Positions 43,778-54,954 of a stretch of 64,000 nt of DNA are shown one piece after another (the first letter of the stretch is position 1; each line of letters begins with the position of its first letter). A program made the position numbers and the translations under genes. Under the pieces are notes generated by a model. It was not told the origin of the DNA. It did no database searches and was given only the letters and a program-made list of their open reading frames with translations. Origin of the DNA: Dermacentor variabilis (taxonomy: Eukaryota; Arthropoda; Arachnida; Ixodida; Ixodidae); assembly GCF_050947875.1 (NCBI RefSeq), contig NC_134572.1:152541105-152605104 (forward strand), read 5' to 3'.

Positions 43778-46650
43778 TTACAACTGTTGGAGGAAGTACA
43801 TTTTAGTTAGTTTTCTGAAGGCAAGCAAGGAGGGAGAACTCTCCATTTTATCTAAAAACGATGGATAACAATTCAGTAGGTTCGGAATTTGCCATTTTAA
43901 TAATTGCACACCGTATCTAGTTCTCGTTTTAATCTTTACAAAGTTTTTATTTCTGAAATAATATGGTGTCTCCGTATTTGTATATGTATGAAAAAACAGC
44001 TCATGATTTGCTTTTAATTCGAGAAATATCAATTTCAACAAAAGCTGTTTATATAACATTTCTATGTGAAGTATCCGGTTCTCGGAAAAGTATGGGGATG
44101 TATGATCACGACTACATAGGTTTTGAATGAATCGTATACTTTTCTTCTGCATTATGTATAGTCATTCCAAATTATACTTTGATGTAACCCCCCAAACTAG
44201 TAGACAATATTGTATACGGGAATGTACAGTACTAAAATAAAGTTGCCGTTTTATTCTTATTGGCAACAACGTCCGAAATCTATTTTGCATTCCAAATGAT
44301 TTAGCAGTGATACCTTTTATAAAATTCACGTGACTTGTCCATCGGAGATTTTCATGAAATATTACCCCTAAAAACTTGTATTCTGAAGCCTGCTCTAATG
44401 GACATGATTTAAACGTTATAGAGTTATCAAGGTGAACTGGTCTATTAACGGATGAGAAGACAATGTATTTGGTTTTCCTAACATTCAATAAGAGTTTATT
44501 TGCATCTAACCAGCAGGACAAATTTTGAAGCCATAAAGTAACAGTACGAGTGAGCGACGAAAGGTTATTAGATCTGAAAAAAACATTTGTGTCATCTGCG
44601 TAAAGGACAATGTCTGTGGTCAGGAGGAAGTTGACAATATCGTTTATATACAGCAAGAATATTGTTGGTCCTAATTTAGATCCTTGCGGAACTCCATAAC
44701 TTATGAATTCCGTATCCGACTGTACATTCTTAATTACAACAAACTGAGTACGGTTAGTCAGGTAACTACGCAGTAACTTAAGTGGAAGTCCTCTTATTCC
44801 CTAATAAGGTAACTTTGCAAACAGTATGGGATGTTTAATAGAATCGAAGGCTTTGTTAAAATCTAGGAAAATGTCTATTGTATACAGTTGATTTTCTATA
44901 TTAGTTACATATTTTTCTCTGATGTTTAATAATGATGACCCTGTCGATTTACCTTGTTGAAATCCGTACTGATATACGGATATTAGGTTGTGCTTACATA
45001 AATGCTGAGAAATTCTAGAATTTATAACTTTCTCTGCTATTTTGGAAAATAGCGGAACTACTGATATTGGTCTGTAGTTAGAAATACAGTCAAGAGGACC
45101 ACCTTTATGCAGAACTGAAACCCTAGCAACTTTCATTTTATCCGGAAATATTCCTGTCAGCAAAATAGTATTCATTAAGTGGCAAACTACGTCGGATAGC
45201 AAATCTGAGACCGCTTTAATTGGGGCTGCTTTAATGCCATCGAAACCACATGAAACATTACTTTTAAGACTGTTAATTATAGCAGCAATTTCAACTTCGG
45301 TAACCGGGTAAAGAAATAAAGTTTGTGGCGAATTGTGTTCCACATATGTTTCAAAATCCTCACAGGTGGTCCCTTCCGACGCTCCAAAAGTCACAAAGTG
45401 GGGGTTAAACTCATTAGAGAGAGCCTTACCAGTTAATCTCTGCCCATCTATTTTCTTTTCTTGAGGGACGTCAGTTGGCGTTTTCCGTAGTTCGTCTTTG
45501 ATACTGGTCCAGGTTTTCTCAGGGCCATAATATGTTTCGGCAAATTTACTAGCATAATAAGAAATTCGGGACTTCTTAATATCTGAGCTCAACTTACTTC
45601 TGATCTTTTTAAATTCTACAAGCATTGCCAAGTCTCTGTGTTTTATAAATTTATGGAAGAGTTAATTTTTTTTCTTTTATTCGACGCAATAGCTCTCGGG
45701 TTATCCAAGGTTTTCTTGCTTTCTTACACTTCTTAATTATCTTGATCGGAAACGCACGATCACATGCTCCAATAATTTTATCAAGAAATTCATCATAGAG
45801 GTCGTTAGGATTAGTCTCTTGCATTAATCTACCCGTCTCTCAACGATACAAGTTGTCGAAAATTATCAATACAACTCGACGTTATAGGCCTAACTGTAGC
45901 TATGGGTGTAACCCTATGTACCGAGCGTTTCGGAGCAAAACAATAAGCTGACATGTGGTCACTGATAGCAGTAATAAGTACACCAGCATTAATATCGCTT
46001 TTATCAAGATTTGTGAGACATAAGTCAATCAGAGTCTCAGAAGTGGCCGTTATGCGTGTGGGAACATCAATAACATTCGAAAAACCATTTAACGATATAA
46101 TATCGACAAATTCTGTAACTAAGTCCGTTTGGCTAAATATTTTTATATTGAAATCTCCTAAAATAATTACTGCCGATGTGAAAGATGAAAAATACTCCAA
46201 CATTGGTTCAAAAAAGCGGTAAAATTCTTCTAAGGATCCAGAGGGCGGACGGTAGATAACTCCAAGTGTGAATACGTTAGCTGTGATGAAAAGGGAGTCA
46301 AAATCTGGATTAACAAGAGTATTCGGGTATAACATTATATGAAAATTTATTTTTGATGTAAGGGCCACGCCACCACCCCTCCTGTTTTTTCTACATAGTG
46401 CGTCGCAATTGTAGCCATCGAGGTGTACGACATCCCAGTCACAAGTAAACCACGTTTCACTAAACGCCAGTACATCGAAATTGTAGTGTACAGAAGACAA
46501 AAAAGAGTGCAGTTCTTCCTCTTTATTCCTTAAGCTCTGCGCATTTAAATGGTAATATGAAAAAAAACTTGATTGATTCTGTTGCACAGATACAACGTTG
46601 CGGAAAGATGCGATATCATGATAGCAGCAGGAATCCTTTGCCACGGGCAT
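43778..46650 (-). pseudogene. LINE ORF2: endonuclease-reverse transcriptase
   Basis: From 46650 down: HLNAQSLRNKEEEL, FDVLAFSETW, RRGGGVAL, LGVIYRPPSG, VIILGDFNI, TLIDLCLTN and AISDHMSAY, the complete APE-type endonuclease series. After a short out-of-frame linker (FLDKIIGACDRAF, KPWITREL) comes the RT: NYRPISVVPLFSKI, YQYGFQQGKST, DIFLDFNKAFDSI, YGVPQGSKLGPTIFLLYINDI, the intact active site IVLYADDTNVFF near 44600, KTKYIVFSS, YKFLGVIFHENLRW, and the C-terminal block QKKSIRFIQNL. Defects: frameshifts around 45640-45830, one stop near 44801 and one TGA near 44162. All RT and endonuclease catalytic blocks are still readable. Confidence 0.9.
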
Positions 46651-46705
46651 TGGAAATCCCTATCGCATTTAAGAACAAAGGCTTAACCACCTATACCATT
46701 TTTTA

Positions 46706-47043
46706 GAGGTCATGTTCGTTACGGATACGAATGACGCCATCGCCCTCGTCCTTACGGACAAGCACATGCCCATTCTTTTGCCACACAAAACGGTAGCATT
46801 TTTCTTCCGCCTTCTTTCGCGCAAGCCACAGGAGATGTTTGTTGAAAGCAGTCATGTTTTCAAAGATACGCATGTTAGGCTTTTTTAACTTAAGGACAGA
46901 GCGGCTCTGTAACCACGCTTCCTTAAGGGTTGTTGAACCAAACCGAACAATTAGAACAGATTCTTTACCGGGCCATGCTGGCAGTCGGTGAAGGGCGTCA
47001 ACATCGGTGCTCGTTGTCTCGGGCAGTTCCAGTCTAGGGTCTA
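46706..47043 (-). pseudogene. LINE ORF1 C-terminus, FP-C-like nucleic-acid-binding domain
   Basis: The minus strand reads RLELPETTSTDVDALHRLPA, ESVLIVRFGSTTLKEAWLQS, MTAFNKHLLWLARKKAEEK, YRFVWQKNGHVLVRKDEGDG and ends VIRIRNEHDL, stop. The block NK.L...R.KA.....FVW...G...VRK..G..VI.I is the pattern of the C-terminal domain shared by some LINE ORF1 proteins and the baculovirus FP protein. It lies just before ORF2 in the same orientation. The N-terminus is lost by truncation. Domain assignment is from memory of the pattern. Confidence 0.7.
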
Positions 47044-47535
47044 ATCATGCGGGGGTCTCCAAACTACTGATAGCTGTCTGGATTCCGCACGCCGAGGCCT
47101 CCCAACCAGCCCGTAGACGGCAGTGGCCCATCCTATGATGGTCGCGGTCCACAGGCGGATCTTTTTCACTTCAAATCCTCCGCTGTTTCTCCGCCCGGGA
47201 GCATGGCTCCTCCACTAAACAATGCGCTCCTGGAAGCCGAGCTCAGTGCAGTTACGAGATTGCTCCACGATGCCCTCTCATCCGAGGCTGCGCCAACCAA
47301 TCAGGAACTTCATGCCACCAACTTGCAAGAAGCGCGTGACGCTCCGATTGGCCTATCCAAGCCACCACGTCAGAAGACGCGCCGAATCTTTTTCGACTTC
47401 GCACAAGTGCGTTGGGCACAGACAGCTCTTTCCAGCATTTAGCCTGCGAAACCACAGGATGTAAATAGCTGCATATACTAATATAAAGCTTCTTTCTTCA
47501 GCCCACCGCATGCAGGAAGGTTTAGTCCACGGCAC
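47044..47535. other. Unassigned, LTR-like segment
   Basis: Contains two CCAAT-type words in inverted orientation (AACCAATCAGG near 47298 and CCGATTGGCC near 47345), then TACTAATATAAAGCTTC (TATA-like) near 47477. A frame of 79 codons (47203-47442) and overlapping frames have no known domain. It may be a retroviral-type LTR or a 5' leader, but no second copy is present here to test it. Confidence 0.35.
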
Positions 47536-48860
47536 GTATCGTACGGTAACAGGGTAGGACGTCTTTTAAGAATCAAAAAAGACTGCGCCCACATGACAGC
47601 ATTTAGTGGAGCAAACTAAGATCTGTCACAGCTGATCGGGCGGGAAAGATACTCTGAGGATCGATACTCTTTCTTTAACCTCAAGGAAGGAACAAATAGT
47701 TTCTTGCACAGAATAATCGCCCCGATGCACTACTGCCACATACAAGTGGCCTTTTTGCTTCAACCTGGCGGACCACATAAAAAAGCTCAAAGTGAAGCTG
47801 AATGGTGAAGCACACCTCGTCATGACCTCTAAATGGACATGAAAGGCTTCATTGCAAAACTTCAATGCAGAGTTTGAGAAGCAGATGCAAAATCAAAAGT
47901 GAGAGCATTTTCGCTGCTATTCAGTGATTAGTGCGGGGGCTAATACAGCATTTGCTTCCCTATGTGCGACAGGAATCCTCAGCGATAAGCACAAACAATT
48001 TCGCGAGCGATTCTCTGACCTGGATGCTAGGAAGCAGGAATTACAAATGTTCCAAAATCTATGTAGCTGAAATAGCTGAGGTGCCAACGCACTAACACGC
48101 TCCTTTCAATTAGAAGCAATTTGCCAGTGACCAAATGGCATGTTCATGTAGAACAAAGAAGAAAATCCAATGAATTTCTAGAAATTACTAGGCTCTGAAC
48201 AACGCCCAAACTTAAAGGAATTGGCACCCGGGTAAGGCAGCAGAACAACTCTGGAAAGATAATATCTGAGGACACCTAAGCACTTCTTATGAACTCGAAG
48301 GAGTTCATAACTCCTTCGAGTTATAAAGTCCTCGCGGGCAAGCGAGCGCGTTGACACGCTTGGCCAACGCCTCTTAGATAGCTCAAGCCCGAAGAACTTC
48401 CATCAGTTACGTCATTCTACGTTTCCCAACCGCCATATAATCTAATGGAGACACTCCCGAGTAAGCCGCAGTGATGTTGACATCACCGGTTGCGCCACAT
48501 GGGGTTTGGCAACGGAATGGTCCAAGTAACATGATGTCATAAAGAAGACTGTACAATTCTGCTATCTATAGATGACGCTAGTTTAGACCAGTGGATAAGA
48601 CAGTCGGATTCGGAGCATGGTGGCGTAGGTTCCAAGTTCACTACTGCCAACGTTTCTTTTGAATTCATTGTTTTCTTTTTATGCATTAATTTCTCCATAT
48701 CGATTATCGATGCCAAGTTAGAACGCAGGTGCAAGCTTGCGCGAACAAGGAACGTGAGGATAACACAGGCTTCCGAAAGCGAGGATGACGTGGCGTCGCG
48801 GCGATGCCCTCTCCCCTAACGCAACACCTGGCCCGCCAGCGCGGCAGCAGGTGTACCCTT
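47536..48860. other. Unassigned spacer with a hairpin and a tRNA-like word
   Basis: A perfect hairpin lies at 48292-48322 (AACTCGAAGGAGTT, loop CAT, AACTCCTTCGAGTT). At about 48570-48650 TTAGACCAGTGGATAAGACA and GTAGGTTCCAAGTTCACTAC are spaced like A and B boxes of a tRNA-derived SINE head, followed by a T-rich tail. No gene is recognised. Confidence 0.45.
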
Positions 48861-49553
48861 TCACCCGCCATGCTCCGTTGAGGCGCGTACGTGACCTGGC
48901 AACGCAGCCAATGGGAATTTAGGTGTCGTTTCCCTGCTACAGAATCCGGCTTTTTCGCTCAATGGGACATTTGAGACTTTCGCATCAATATCAAAGAAAC
49001 TCATCCTTCCGTGAACAGGCATTTCACAGGTTATTTCTAGTGGACTAAGGCAGTCATATACAATATTGAAACCACTAGCACATTCAATCTGAAAACAGTC
49101 TAATGTGCAGTCAACCAGAACAAGAAACCCGTAGACGCATCTAACTTTTTTCATTGTCCCTGAAATTCGTCCAGGCAAGCCCCTGTCAATGTCTACCAAA
49201 TAACGGGTGCTAAGGACACGTGCTAGGCACAACCCTGTGCATATTCCTTGCTTTTGCAGGTATGGACTATTGTCTTTCTGGATAAAAGTAGAATTGAAGT
49301 AAAAAGTAAGCAGTTCTAACGAGCGTTCAACAGTAGTACCTACTATCGCACTAAAATCAACGGAACCAAATTCGTCAACGCACCTTTCAACGCAAGTTAG
49401 TAAATCGTATCGCGGCAAGGAATAATAAAGGTCTTTTTTTTTTGCAGAAAAGGCCTTCAGTCCCTTGTCTGAGTAATGACTTGGAAAATCAAGCACACCG
49501 TCCATGTTTTCTGCAGGGAAACATGTGCTTCCTAAATGCATTACAAAAGGCAT
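48861..49553 (-). pseudogene. Penelope-like element RT fragment (inverted part)
   Basis: One open frame of 230 codons. Visible RT motifs of Penelope-like elements: DFPSHYSDKGLKAFSAKKKD, LYYSLPRYDLLTCVERCVDE, YLQKQGICTGLCLARVLS and RCVYGFLVLVDCTLD. The last normally reads R.VDD.LVLVD; the two catalytic Asp are Tyr and Gly here, so the enzyme would be inactive. LSPLEITCEMPVHGRMSFFDI is the block after the active site. The fragment begins within the fingers of RT and stops near the end of the RT thumb. The endonuclease part of the same element type lies on the other strand from 49575. Confidence 0.82.
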
Positions 49554-49574
49554 AGCAGCATTTAATGCAGGCGA

Positions 49575-50345
49575 GCTTCAGGTTGAAGGCCACACGCCTT
49601 CATGAGGCTGGCTATCCAAGCCATGCTGTAGTTTACGTTGCAGAAGGCCTTCTCAAGCAGGCATAGCAGGGAGAAGGCGTGCCCTCAACGGGAGGGGGCG
49701 TGAACATTGACAAGAGGAAGGTTGTTGTACTGCCATGCAATCACTGCGTTTCGCATGACCTGAAGAAAATAGCCCAGCGAGCAGACATTAATGACATCGT
49801 TTCGTCCCCGAATAAACTAGGTAGCCTTTGCAGGTATATCGAATGTCGAGCAGGCATTATACATCGCAATCCACTAAGTTGTGGAAAAGGCTACATAGGC
49901 CAGAGCGACAGACGTCTGAATGGCAGACTGTGCGAAAACTGTAACAAAGTGAAATGAGACAACGCCAGACGATCTCTTACCAAATGTGGCTGCAATCCTC
50001 GTTTCGAAAATACTATCATTCTAGGCAGAAACAAGTTCGAGTTAAGTCACCCGATTGTAGAATCCGAAGGTGCTTGTGATGCATGCCTTAGTAACACTTC
50101 TATCACGCTGTCGAATAAATTAGAATTTCTGCTGATGAACTGAAACTAACAGCGTCGGCATTCTGCAAGTGGTGTCCGTTATATATGCTACTACATTCTT
50201 TATTCTACTTTATTTTCGTCGTTGGAATAGGTGATTGCAATAATGTACGTGTTCTCTGATGCGCAAGGCAAGGTGTATAAGGCATGGTGCCCGATAATAA
50301 AGCATGTGGCTGGAAGTTAGCCTGGGTCTGCGTCTTTCGTGCGCC
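49575..50345 (+). pseudogene. Penelope-like element linker, GIY-YIG endonuclease and 3' end
   Basis: The plus strand reads RLHEAGYPSHAVVYVAEGLL, then VVVLPCNHCVSHDLKKIAQR, PNKLGSLCR, GIIHRNPLSCGKGYIGQSDR and RLNGRLCEN: the linker and GIY-YIG nuclease of Penelope-like elements (GIY altered to GII, YIG intact, Arg and Glu present). The linker between SLCR and GII is shorter than usual, suggesting a small deletion. After a stop, CGCNPRFENTIILGRNKFE continues the C-terminus. A 3' UTR with ATAATAAAGCATGTGGCTGG and GTCTGCGTCTTTCGTGCGCC ends near 50345. Confidence 0.82.
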
Positions 50346-50518
50346 TTCTTGCACCCTCGTTTAATGCACTACAATCGTACTCCAAGATGCCATACCAACA
50401 AACCCGCATTGCAGACCAAGTGACTTCTTTCCTTCATAACGTTCTAAAAAAAGCACTGAGTAGTTGGTAAGAATTTAGCTTTGTACGTTTCCAAGCAGGT
50501 CACTAAGGGAATTCAGGC
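50346..50518. other. Short spacer
   Basis: Nothing recognised between the Penelope-like 3' end and the Gypsy-2 LTR. Confidence 0.3.
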
Positions 50519-50794
50519 TGTGAGAACTGCAGCCGGAAGGGTAGCTCGTAGACGTGCGCAGCGGAATTTCATCGGCGGTGCGGCACCAAATTGCCCTTTA
50601 TCAAGGTGTTTATTGAGAGGGTACGCGAGGAGAGAGAGAGGTCCGACTCAATGTGGTAGCCAAAAATCCTACGAGTAGTCCGAACCGCCCCCGTGCGTAA
50701 AGTGCTGGTGATGCGCCTGACTGACCGGCACTTCTTCCTTACATTTCAGACGCTGGAGATGCGCAGGGCTAACCGGCACTTCTGCTTTGTTACA
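50519..50794 (-). repeat. 3' LTR of Gypsy-2
   Basis: On the minus strand it begins TGTAACAAAGCAGAAGTGCC right after a purine tract (CCGGGGGACAAA) and ends GCAGTTCTCACA, giving TGT...ACA ends and 276 bp. CAATAAACACC near 50610 on the minus strand may be a polyadenylation signal region. No 5' partner LTR is found upstream of pol. Confidence 0.72.
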
Positions 50795-50799
50795 TTTGT

Positions 50800-53700
50800 C
50801 CCCCGGAGAAATAGGCGCCATCCTGACGATCTAAGCATAAGATAGCATGGAAGGATCGTAGAAGGGCTTGAGCCGATCTACGCGAGCAGTTTCGCGACCG
50901 CGACGGCGCTGATGAGAAGACGGCGACACAGGCTCGACGACATAGTTCACGGGGGAAGCTTGTGCAATAATACGGTAAGGTCCATGATGTCGTGGGAGCA
51001 GCTTAGAAGAAAGGCCAGGGGCTGAAGGTGGAACCCAAAGCCAAGCCAGTGAATCGGAAGGAATGCTTGGGGAGTCAGTGCCACCACGACGAAGCTTCTG
51101 GTGTGTCTGATCTGCGGCGGTAAGACAGCGGTCGAGTTCTCTGCGTTCTTCGGCATGCTGCGCAGCTTGAGAGGCAGTAACACATTCTGATGAATCAGGC
51201 TGTTAGGGTAGAATGGTATCGATGGTGCAGGAAGGTTCGCGGCCGTACTGTAAGAAAAACGGAGAAAAACCAGTGGTCACTTGAGTGGCAGTATTATATG
51301 CGAACGTGACGAACGGAAGCACAGGATCCCAGTTGGAATGGTCGGACCCGACGTACATGGCGACCATGTCGCCAAGAGTACGGTTGAAATGCTCCGTCAA
51401 CCCGTTCGTTTGCGGATGGTATGTGCTGGTTATCCTGGGGATGATGTGAAACTCCTTCTGAAGTGACGTCATGACTTCAGATAGAAAAGCGCGGCCTCGA
51501 TCACTAAGCTCCCGAGGGGCTCCGTGATGAAGAAAATGCCGCAGTATGAATGATTCAACGTCTTGGGCAGTGGCAGATGGAAGTGCAGCGGTTTCTGCAT
51601 AGCGTGTGAGATGATCCACTGCAACGATAATCCAGCGGTTGCCAGGTCCGGTACAAGGAAGTCGACCTTAAAGGTCGACTCCGACGTCATCGAAAGGACG
51701 GGACAGACAAGCAAGCCACTGAAAAGGTGCGGCAGTGGAAGTAGCGACCGATTTTCGGCGCTGGCAGTCGAGACAGTAATACCGGAGCCTAAGGCGGGGA
51801 TAGGTCTTTAACACGCCATCATGTGCACATTGGAATCAGTGTGAAACGATGCGCATAAATCAGCCCGAAGATGACGCGGTATTTCGAGGAGCCATTGGCG
51901 ACCCTCGGGGAGATAGTTGTGACGGTAGAGGGGTTGGTCCGAGACAAAAAAGTGATGCGCTTGCCACCGTAGCGTCCTAGATGCTGTAGCAGTGAAAGGA
52001 TCAGCGAGAAACTCCAAAAGCGAAGAAATCCACGGGTCTTTGCTCTGCTCAGAACACATGTCATCGACGGCAAGTGCTGACAGGACATAGTTGAGTGGGC
52101 AAAGACTGTGCGCGTCAGGTAAAATAAGCGAGCGGGAGAGAGCATCGGCTTTGGTAGGGTTGCGTCCAGAGCGGTACACGACCCGGATGTCGTACTCTTG
52201 CAAACGGAGCGCCCAGTGTGCGAGGCGGCCAGAGGGGTCTTTAATGAGGAAAGCCAGCACAGTGCATGGTGGTCCGTTACTACATCAAATTAGCGGCCGT
52301 ATAAGTAAGGTCGAAATTTCATAAGGCCTCAGACTATGGCTAAACGCTCCTTTTCTGTAGTAGAGTAGTTTAGCTCCGAGTTTGTCAGCGTTCCGCATTC
52401 CTCAAGACCACGTTTGCGTTGGGCAAGAGCCACCCCAAGGCCGACTCCTCTAGCATCTGTATGGGCCTCAGTTGGGGCAGCGGGGTCAAAATGTCGCAAA
52501 ATAGGAGAAGAGGTGAGCAGATGGCGAAGGGTCATGAACGCGTCATCGCATGCTTTCGACCACGGGGATAGGGCCTTGTCTCCAGCCAGCAGTTGATTCA
52601 AAGGGGCGATGATCATAACGAAGTTCGATGATCGAACTTCGTTATGATCACGGTGATCCTAGGAGCAGAGGCCAACGAAATTGCGTAGTTTCTTCAGGTT
52701 GGTGTGTTTGGGGAACTCCGCAACTGCACAGAGTTTTGCAGGATCCGGAAGCACGCCTTCTTTGGATAGGACGCAGCCTAAGATGGTAAGCTTACGGGCA
52801 GCAAATTTCATTATTTGATGTTAAGCTGCAGGCCAGCCTTAGAAAGGCAGCTTAATACCTCTCTTAGTCGTTGGAGGTGAGTCGGGAAATCAGGTGAGAA
52901 GACAACGATATCATCTACTAGCACAAACACGTGTGCCACGTGAGACCGCGCAAGATGCTGTCCATCATACGCTCGAAAGTAGCGGGCGCATTGCATAGGC
53001 CGAATGGCATGACCTTAAATTCGAATAATCCGTCCGGTGTGACGATGACGGTTTTCGAGCGGTCAGCCTCTGCCATGGGGACTTGCCAATATCCAGACCG
53101 TAAATCCAAAGAGGAAAAGAACTCGGCATCTTGCAAACAGTCAAGAGCATCGTCTATGCGCGGTAGGGGATATACGCCTTTGCGCGTAATTTTGTTAAGG
53201 CACCTGTAATCCACGCAGAAGCGAACAGAACCATCTTTCTTTTTTATGAGGAGGATTGGCGACGCCCACGGGCTTTGGGACGGCTGAATCACGCCGAAGC
53301 ATATCTCTCACTTGTTCGTCGATGACACGGCGTTCAGGACCTGAGACACCGTCAGGGCGCTGCCGGAATGGGGCGTGCGAACCGGTGTCGATGCTGTGCG
53401 ATACTGTGGTGTTGCGGCCGAGATAATGTTGATAGCAGTCGAAGAAGGCAGTAAATTCGCGTAGCAAGCTGATAAATTGTGCACGTTGTGTGGTTGCCAG
53501 ATCACTGGAGATTGACGGATGGAAGCACTCCAACGGCGGTCGATTGGCACTGTCTAGGGCGGCGAGGGACGTCGAATGTGCGTCGTCGGGAACATCGAAG
53601 AGCATTGAAGAATTCACAGTTTGCACGTAACCGAGGCACACTCCGCGACGCAAAGTAATCGGCAGAAAAGACACACTGCACACACACATGACACCACGAC

Positions 53701-54302
53701 CAACACTGAGGGCGATGATGGCAAAGGGCAACGGAAGGGAACGGCGACGGACGAAGAAGTCACATGGCGTGAATAGCTTGGTTGCGTCCCGTGCTGATAC
53801 GGAGACGATGGCGGCTGACTGAGGAGGGATATCAGTAACTTCGGCAACAAGCACTTTTGTAGACGTCACAGGATCTTGGGTCCATGGCTGCATCGGCAAG
53901 AAAAGACAACTCCACCTTGGCGCGGGCACAGTCAATGATGGCATTGTTTGACGAAAGGAAATCCCAGCCTAGGATAACATTGTATGAGCAGAACGGGAGC
54001 ACAACGAATTCAATGACATGAAGCGACTCCTCGATTACAACACATGCATTGCAGGCTCCCATTGGTTCGATAGGCTGTGCGCTCGCAGTGCTCAAATACA
54101 CTGCGGAAAGTGACGTCATTACTTTTCCTATTTGTCGGCAAAGTCCTACGCATAGCACCGAAATTGCTGCACCCGTATCGACCAGTGCGAATGTTCGAAT
54201 CCCTTCGATGTACACCTCAATGGCGTGTTGCAGATATTCCTTGCCATGCAACACCGATCCGGCCCAACCGACCACCCAATGCCGTACGTGCATCGATTTC
54301 AC
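50800..54302 (-). pseudogene. pol: Gypsy-2 Pol: protease, RT, RNase H, integrase (broken)
   Basis: From 54302 down: MHVRHWVVGWAGSVLHGKEY; protease FALVDTGAAISVL with an intact DTG, then VILGWDFLSSNNAIIDCA; linker with VTDIPPQSAAIVSVSA; RT with [60 protein letters not shown] and CYLDDIVVFSPDF (intact active site near 52910); RNase H with [42 protein letters not shown] and KADALSR; integrase zinc-binding remnants; integrase core with DHLTRYAETAALPS, LSDRGRAFLSEV and YHPQTNGLTEHFNRTL; C-terminal GPYRI and VDRLKPFYDP. Frameshifts fall near 53950, 53290, 52650, 52270, 51800 and 51190. gag is absent. Catalytic residues of protease, RT and most of integrase remain, so decay is moderate. Confidence 0.9.
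52610..52650. repeat. Perfect 20-bp palindrome inside Gypsy-2 pol
   Basis: The arms at 52610-52629 and 52631-52650 are exact reverse complements with one base (G) between them. On the minus strand it replaces the codons expected between LRNFVGLCS and IIAPLNQLL at the RT/RNase H junction, so it arose inside the element after insertion. Confidence 0.95.
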
Positions 54303-54577
54303 ATTATCAAAGAATGTGATTGTGGTTGCGAGTGAAGTAATGATGACCCATCAAGACAATAAATGAGATCGCACCTTTGTTCAAATTTATGTGTCAATTC
54401 CGTGTCGTGTGCTAAGCAGCTTCGCTGGTAAGCCACCTTCACAGAGTGGAATGGCTCATGATTTTTGTTACTTTATTCTTTCCTTTTTTTTTCTTCTTTT
54501 TTGTTCCTTTCTTTCTTTGTTCTCACTTTCGTTCTTTCTTTCCTTCGTTATTTTTTCTCTTGTTTCTTCATTCATAT
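54303..54577 (-). repeat. Gypsy-2 leader region and CT-rich microsatellite
   Basis: Upstream of Gypsy-2 pol on the minus strand. It matches 9755-10000 in opposite orientation, including a shared CT/GA-rich tract (54470-54570) and AGCAGCTTCGCTGGTAAGCC. No gag is present, so Gypsy-2 lacks its 5' coding part or the leader joins protease directly after a deletion. Confidence 0.65.
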
Positions 54578-54725
54578 TGTTACGAAAGGATGAAAGAAGA
54601 GAGAAGAAGAAGATCGGAAACGCTGGCTGCTACGCATTGTTGGTGGTCAGCCATCTTATCTAATCTGACTCATTTTGTATGTATATTGTAAATACAATCT
54701 TCTATACTCCAAACATCTCCGTAAC
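54578..54725. repeat. Solo LTR with CATAT target duplication
   Basis: Starts TGTTACGAAAGG and ends CATCTCCGTAAC, giving inverted TGTTACG / CGTAAC borders like the Gypsy-1 LTR, 148 bp. CATAT lies at 54573-54577 and again at 54726-54730. No internal sequence adjoins it, which fits LTR-LTR recombination. It starts at the same point in the flanking repeat where the Gypsy-1 3' LTR ends at 9752. Confidence 0.75.
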
Positions 54726-54730
54726 CATAT

Positions 54731-54954
54731 TGAGCCATTGCATTTTTGCTTGCTTATGAGGAGGGGGAGGGGGGATGGATAGGCATGAGCCATTCCTGAT
54801 TATGTCATTTTTTTCGGGAATCAGCCATTGCTGCTGGTATTTTTTGTACCACTCATCTACTTTTTTTGTGTCACTCTTCTACTTTGTATCACTGGACTAG
54901 ACGCCGCCTTTTTTTCGAGTATGAGCCATTTCTACGAGCCACTTCAGGCTTTCG
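54731..54954. other. Unassigned, with ATGAGCCATT words
   Basis: Degenerate GAGCCATTGC, ATGAGCCATTCC and ATGAGCCATTTC words recur, as around 10200-10450. Otherwise T-rich with no gene. Confidence 0.4.

Larger units (their letters stand above)
43437..47043 (-). mobile_element. CR1/Jockey-like LINE, nearly complete, 3.6 kb
   Basis: Minus strand, from an ORF1 C-terminus at 47043 through ORF2 (endonuclease and RT, 46650-43778) to a 3' UTR ending in AATAAACAAATAAACAAACA at 43437. ORF2 has few breaks, so this is one of the younger LINEs here. The 5' end is truncated inside ORF1 at about 47043, where an unrelated LTR-like sequence begins. Confidence 0.88.

Noticed and set aside
47203..47442. Small host gene of 79 codons
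   Set aside because: Overlapping frames are open on both strands, there is no domain, and the neighbourhood looks like an LTR leader; not enough to call a gene.
48570..48650. Functional tRNA gene
   Set aside because: A- and B-box-like words are present, but no acceptor stem or clean cloverleaf can be drawn by eye; more likely a SINE head.
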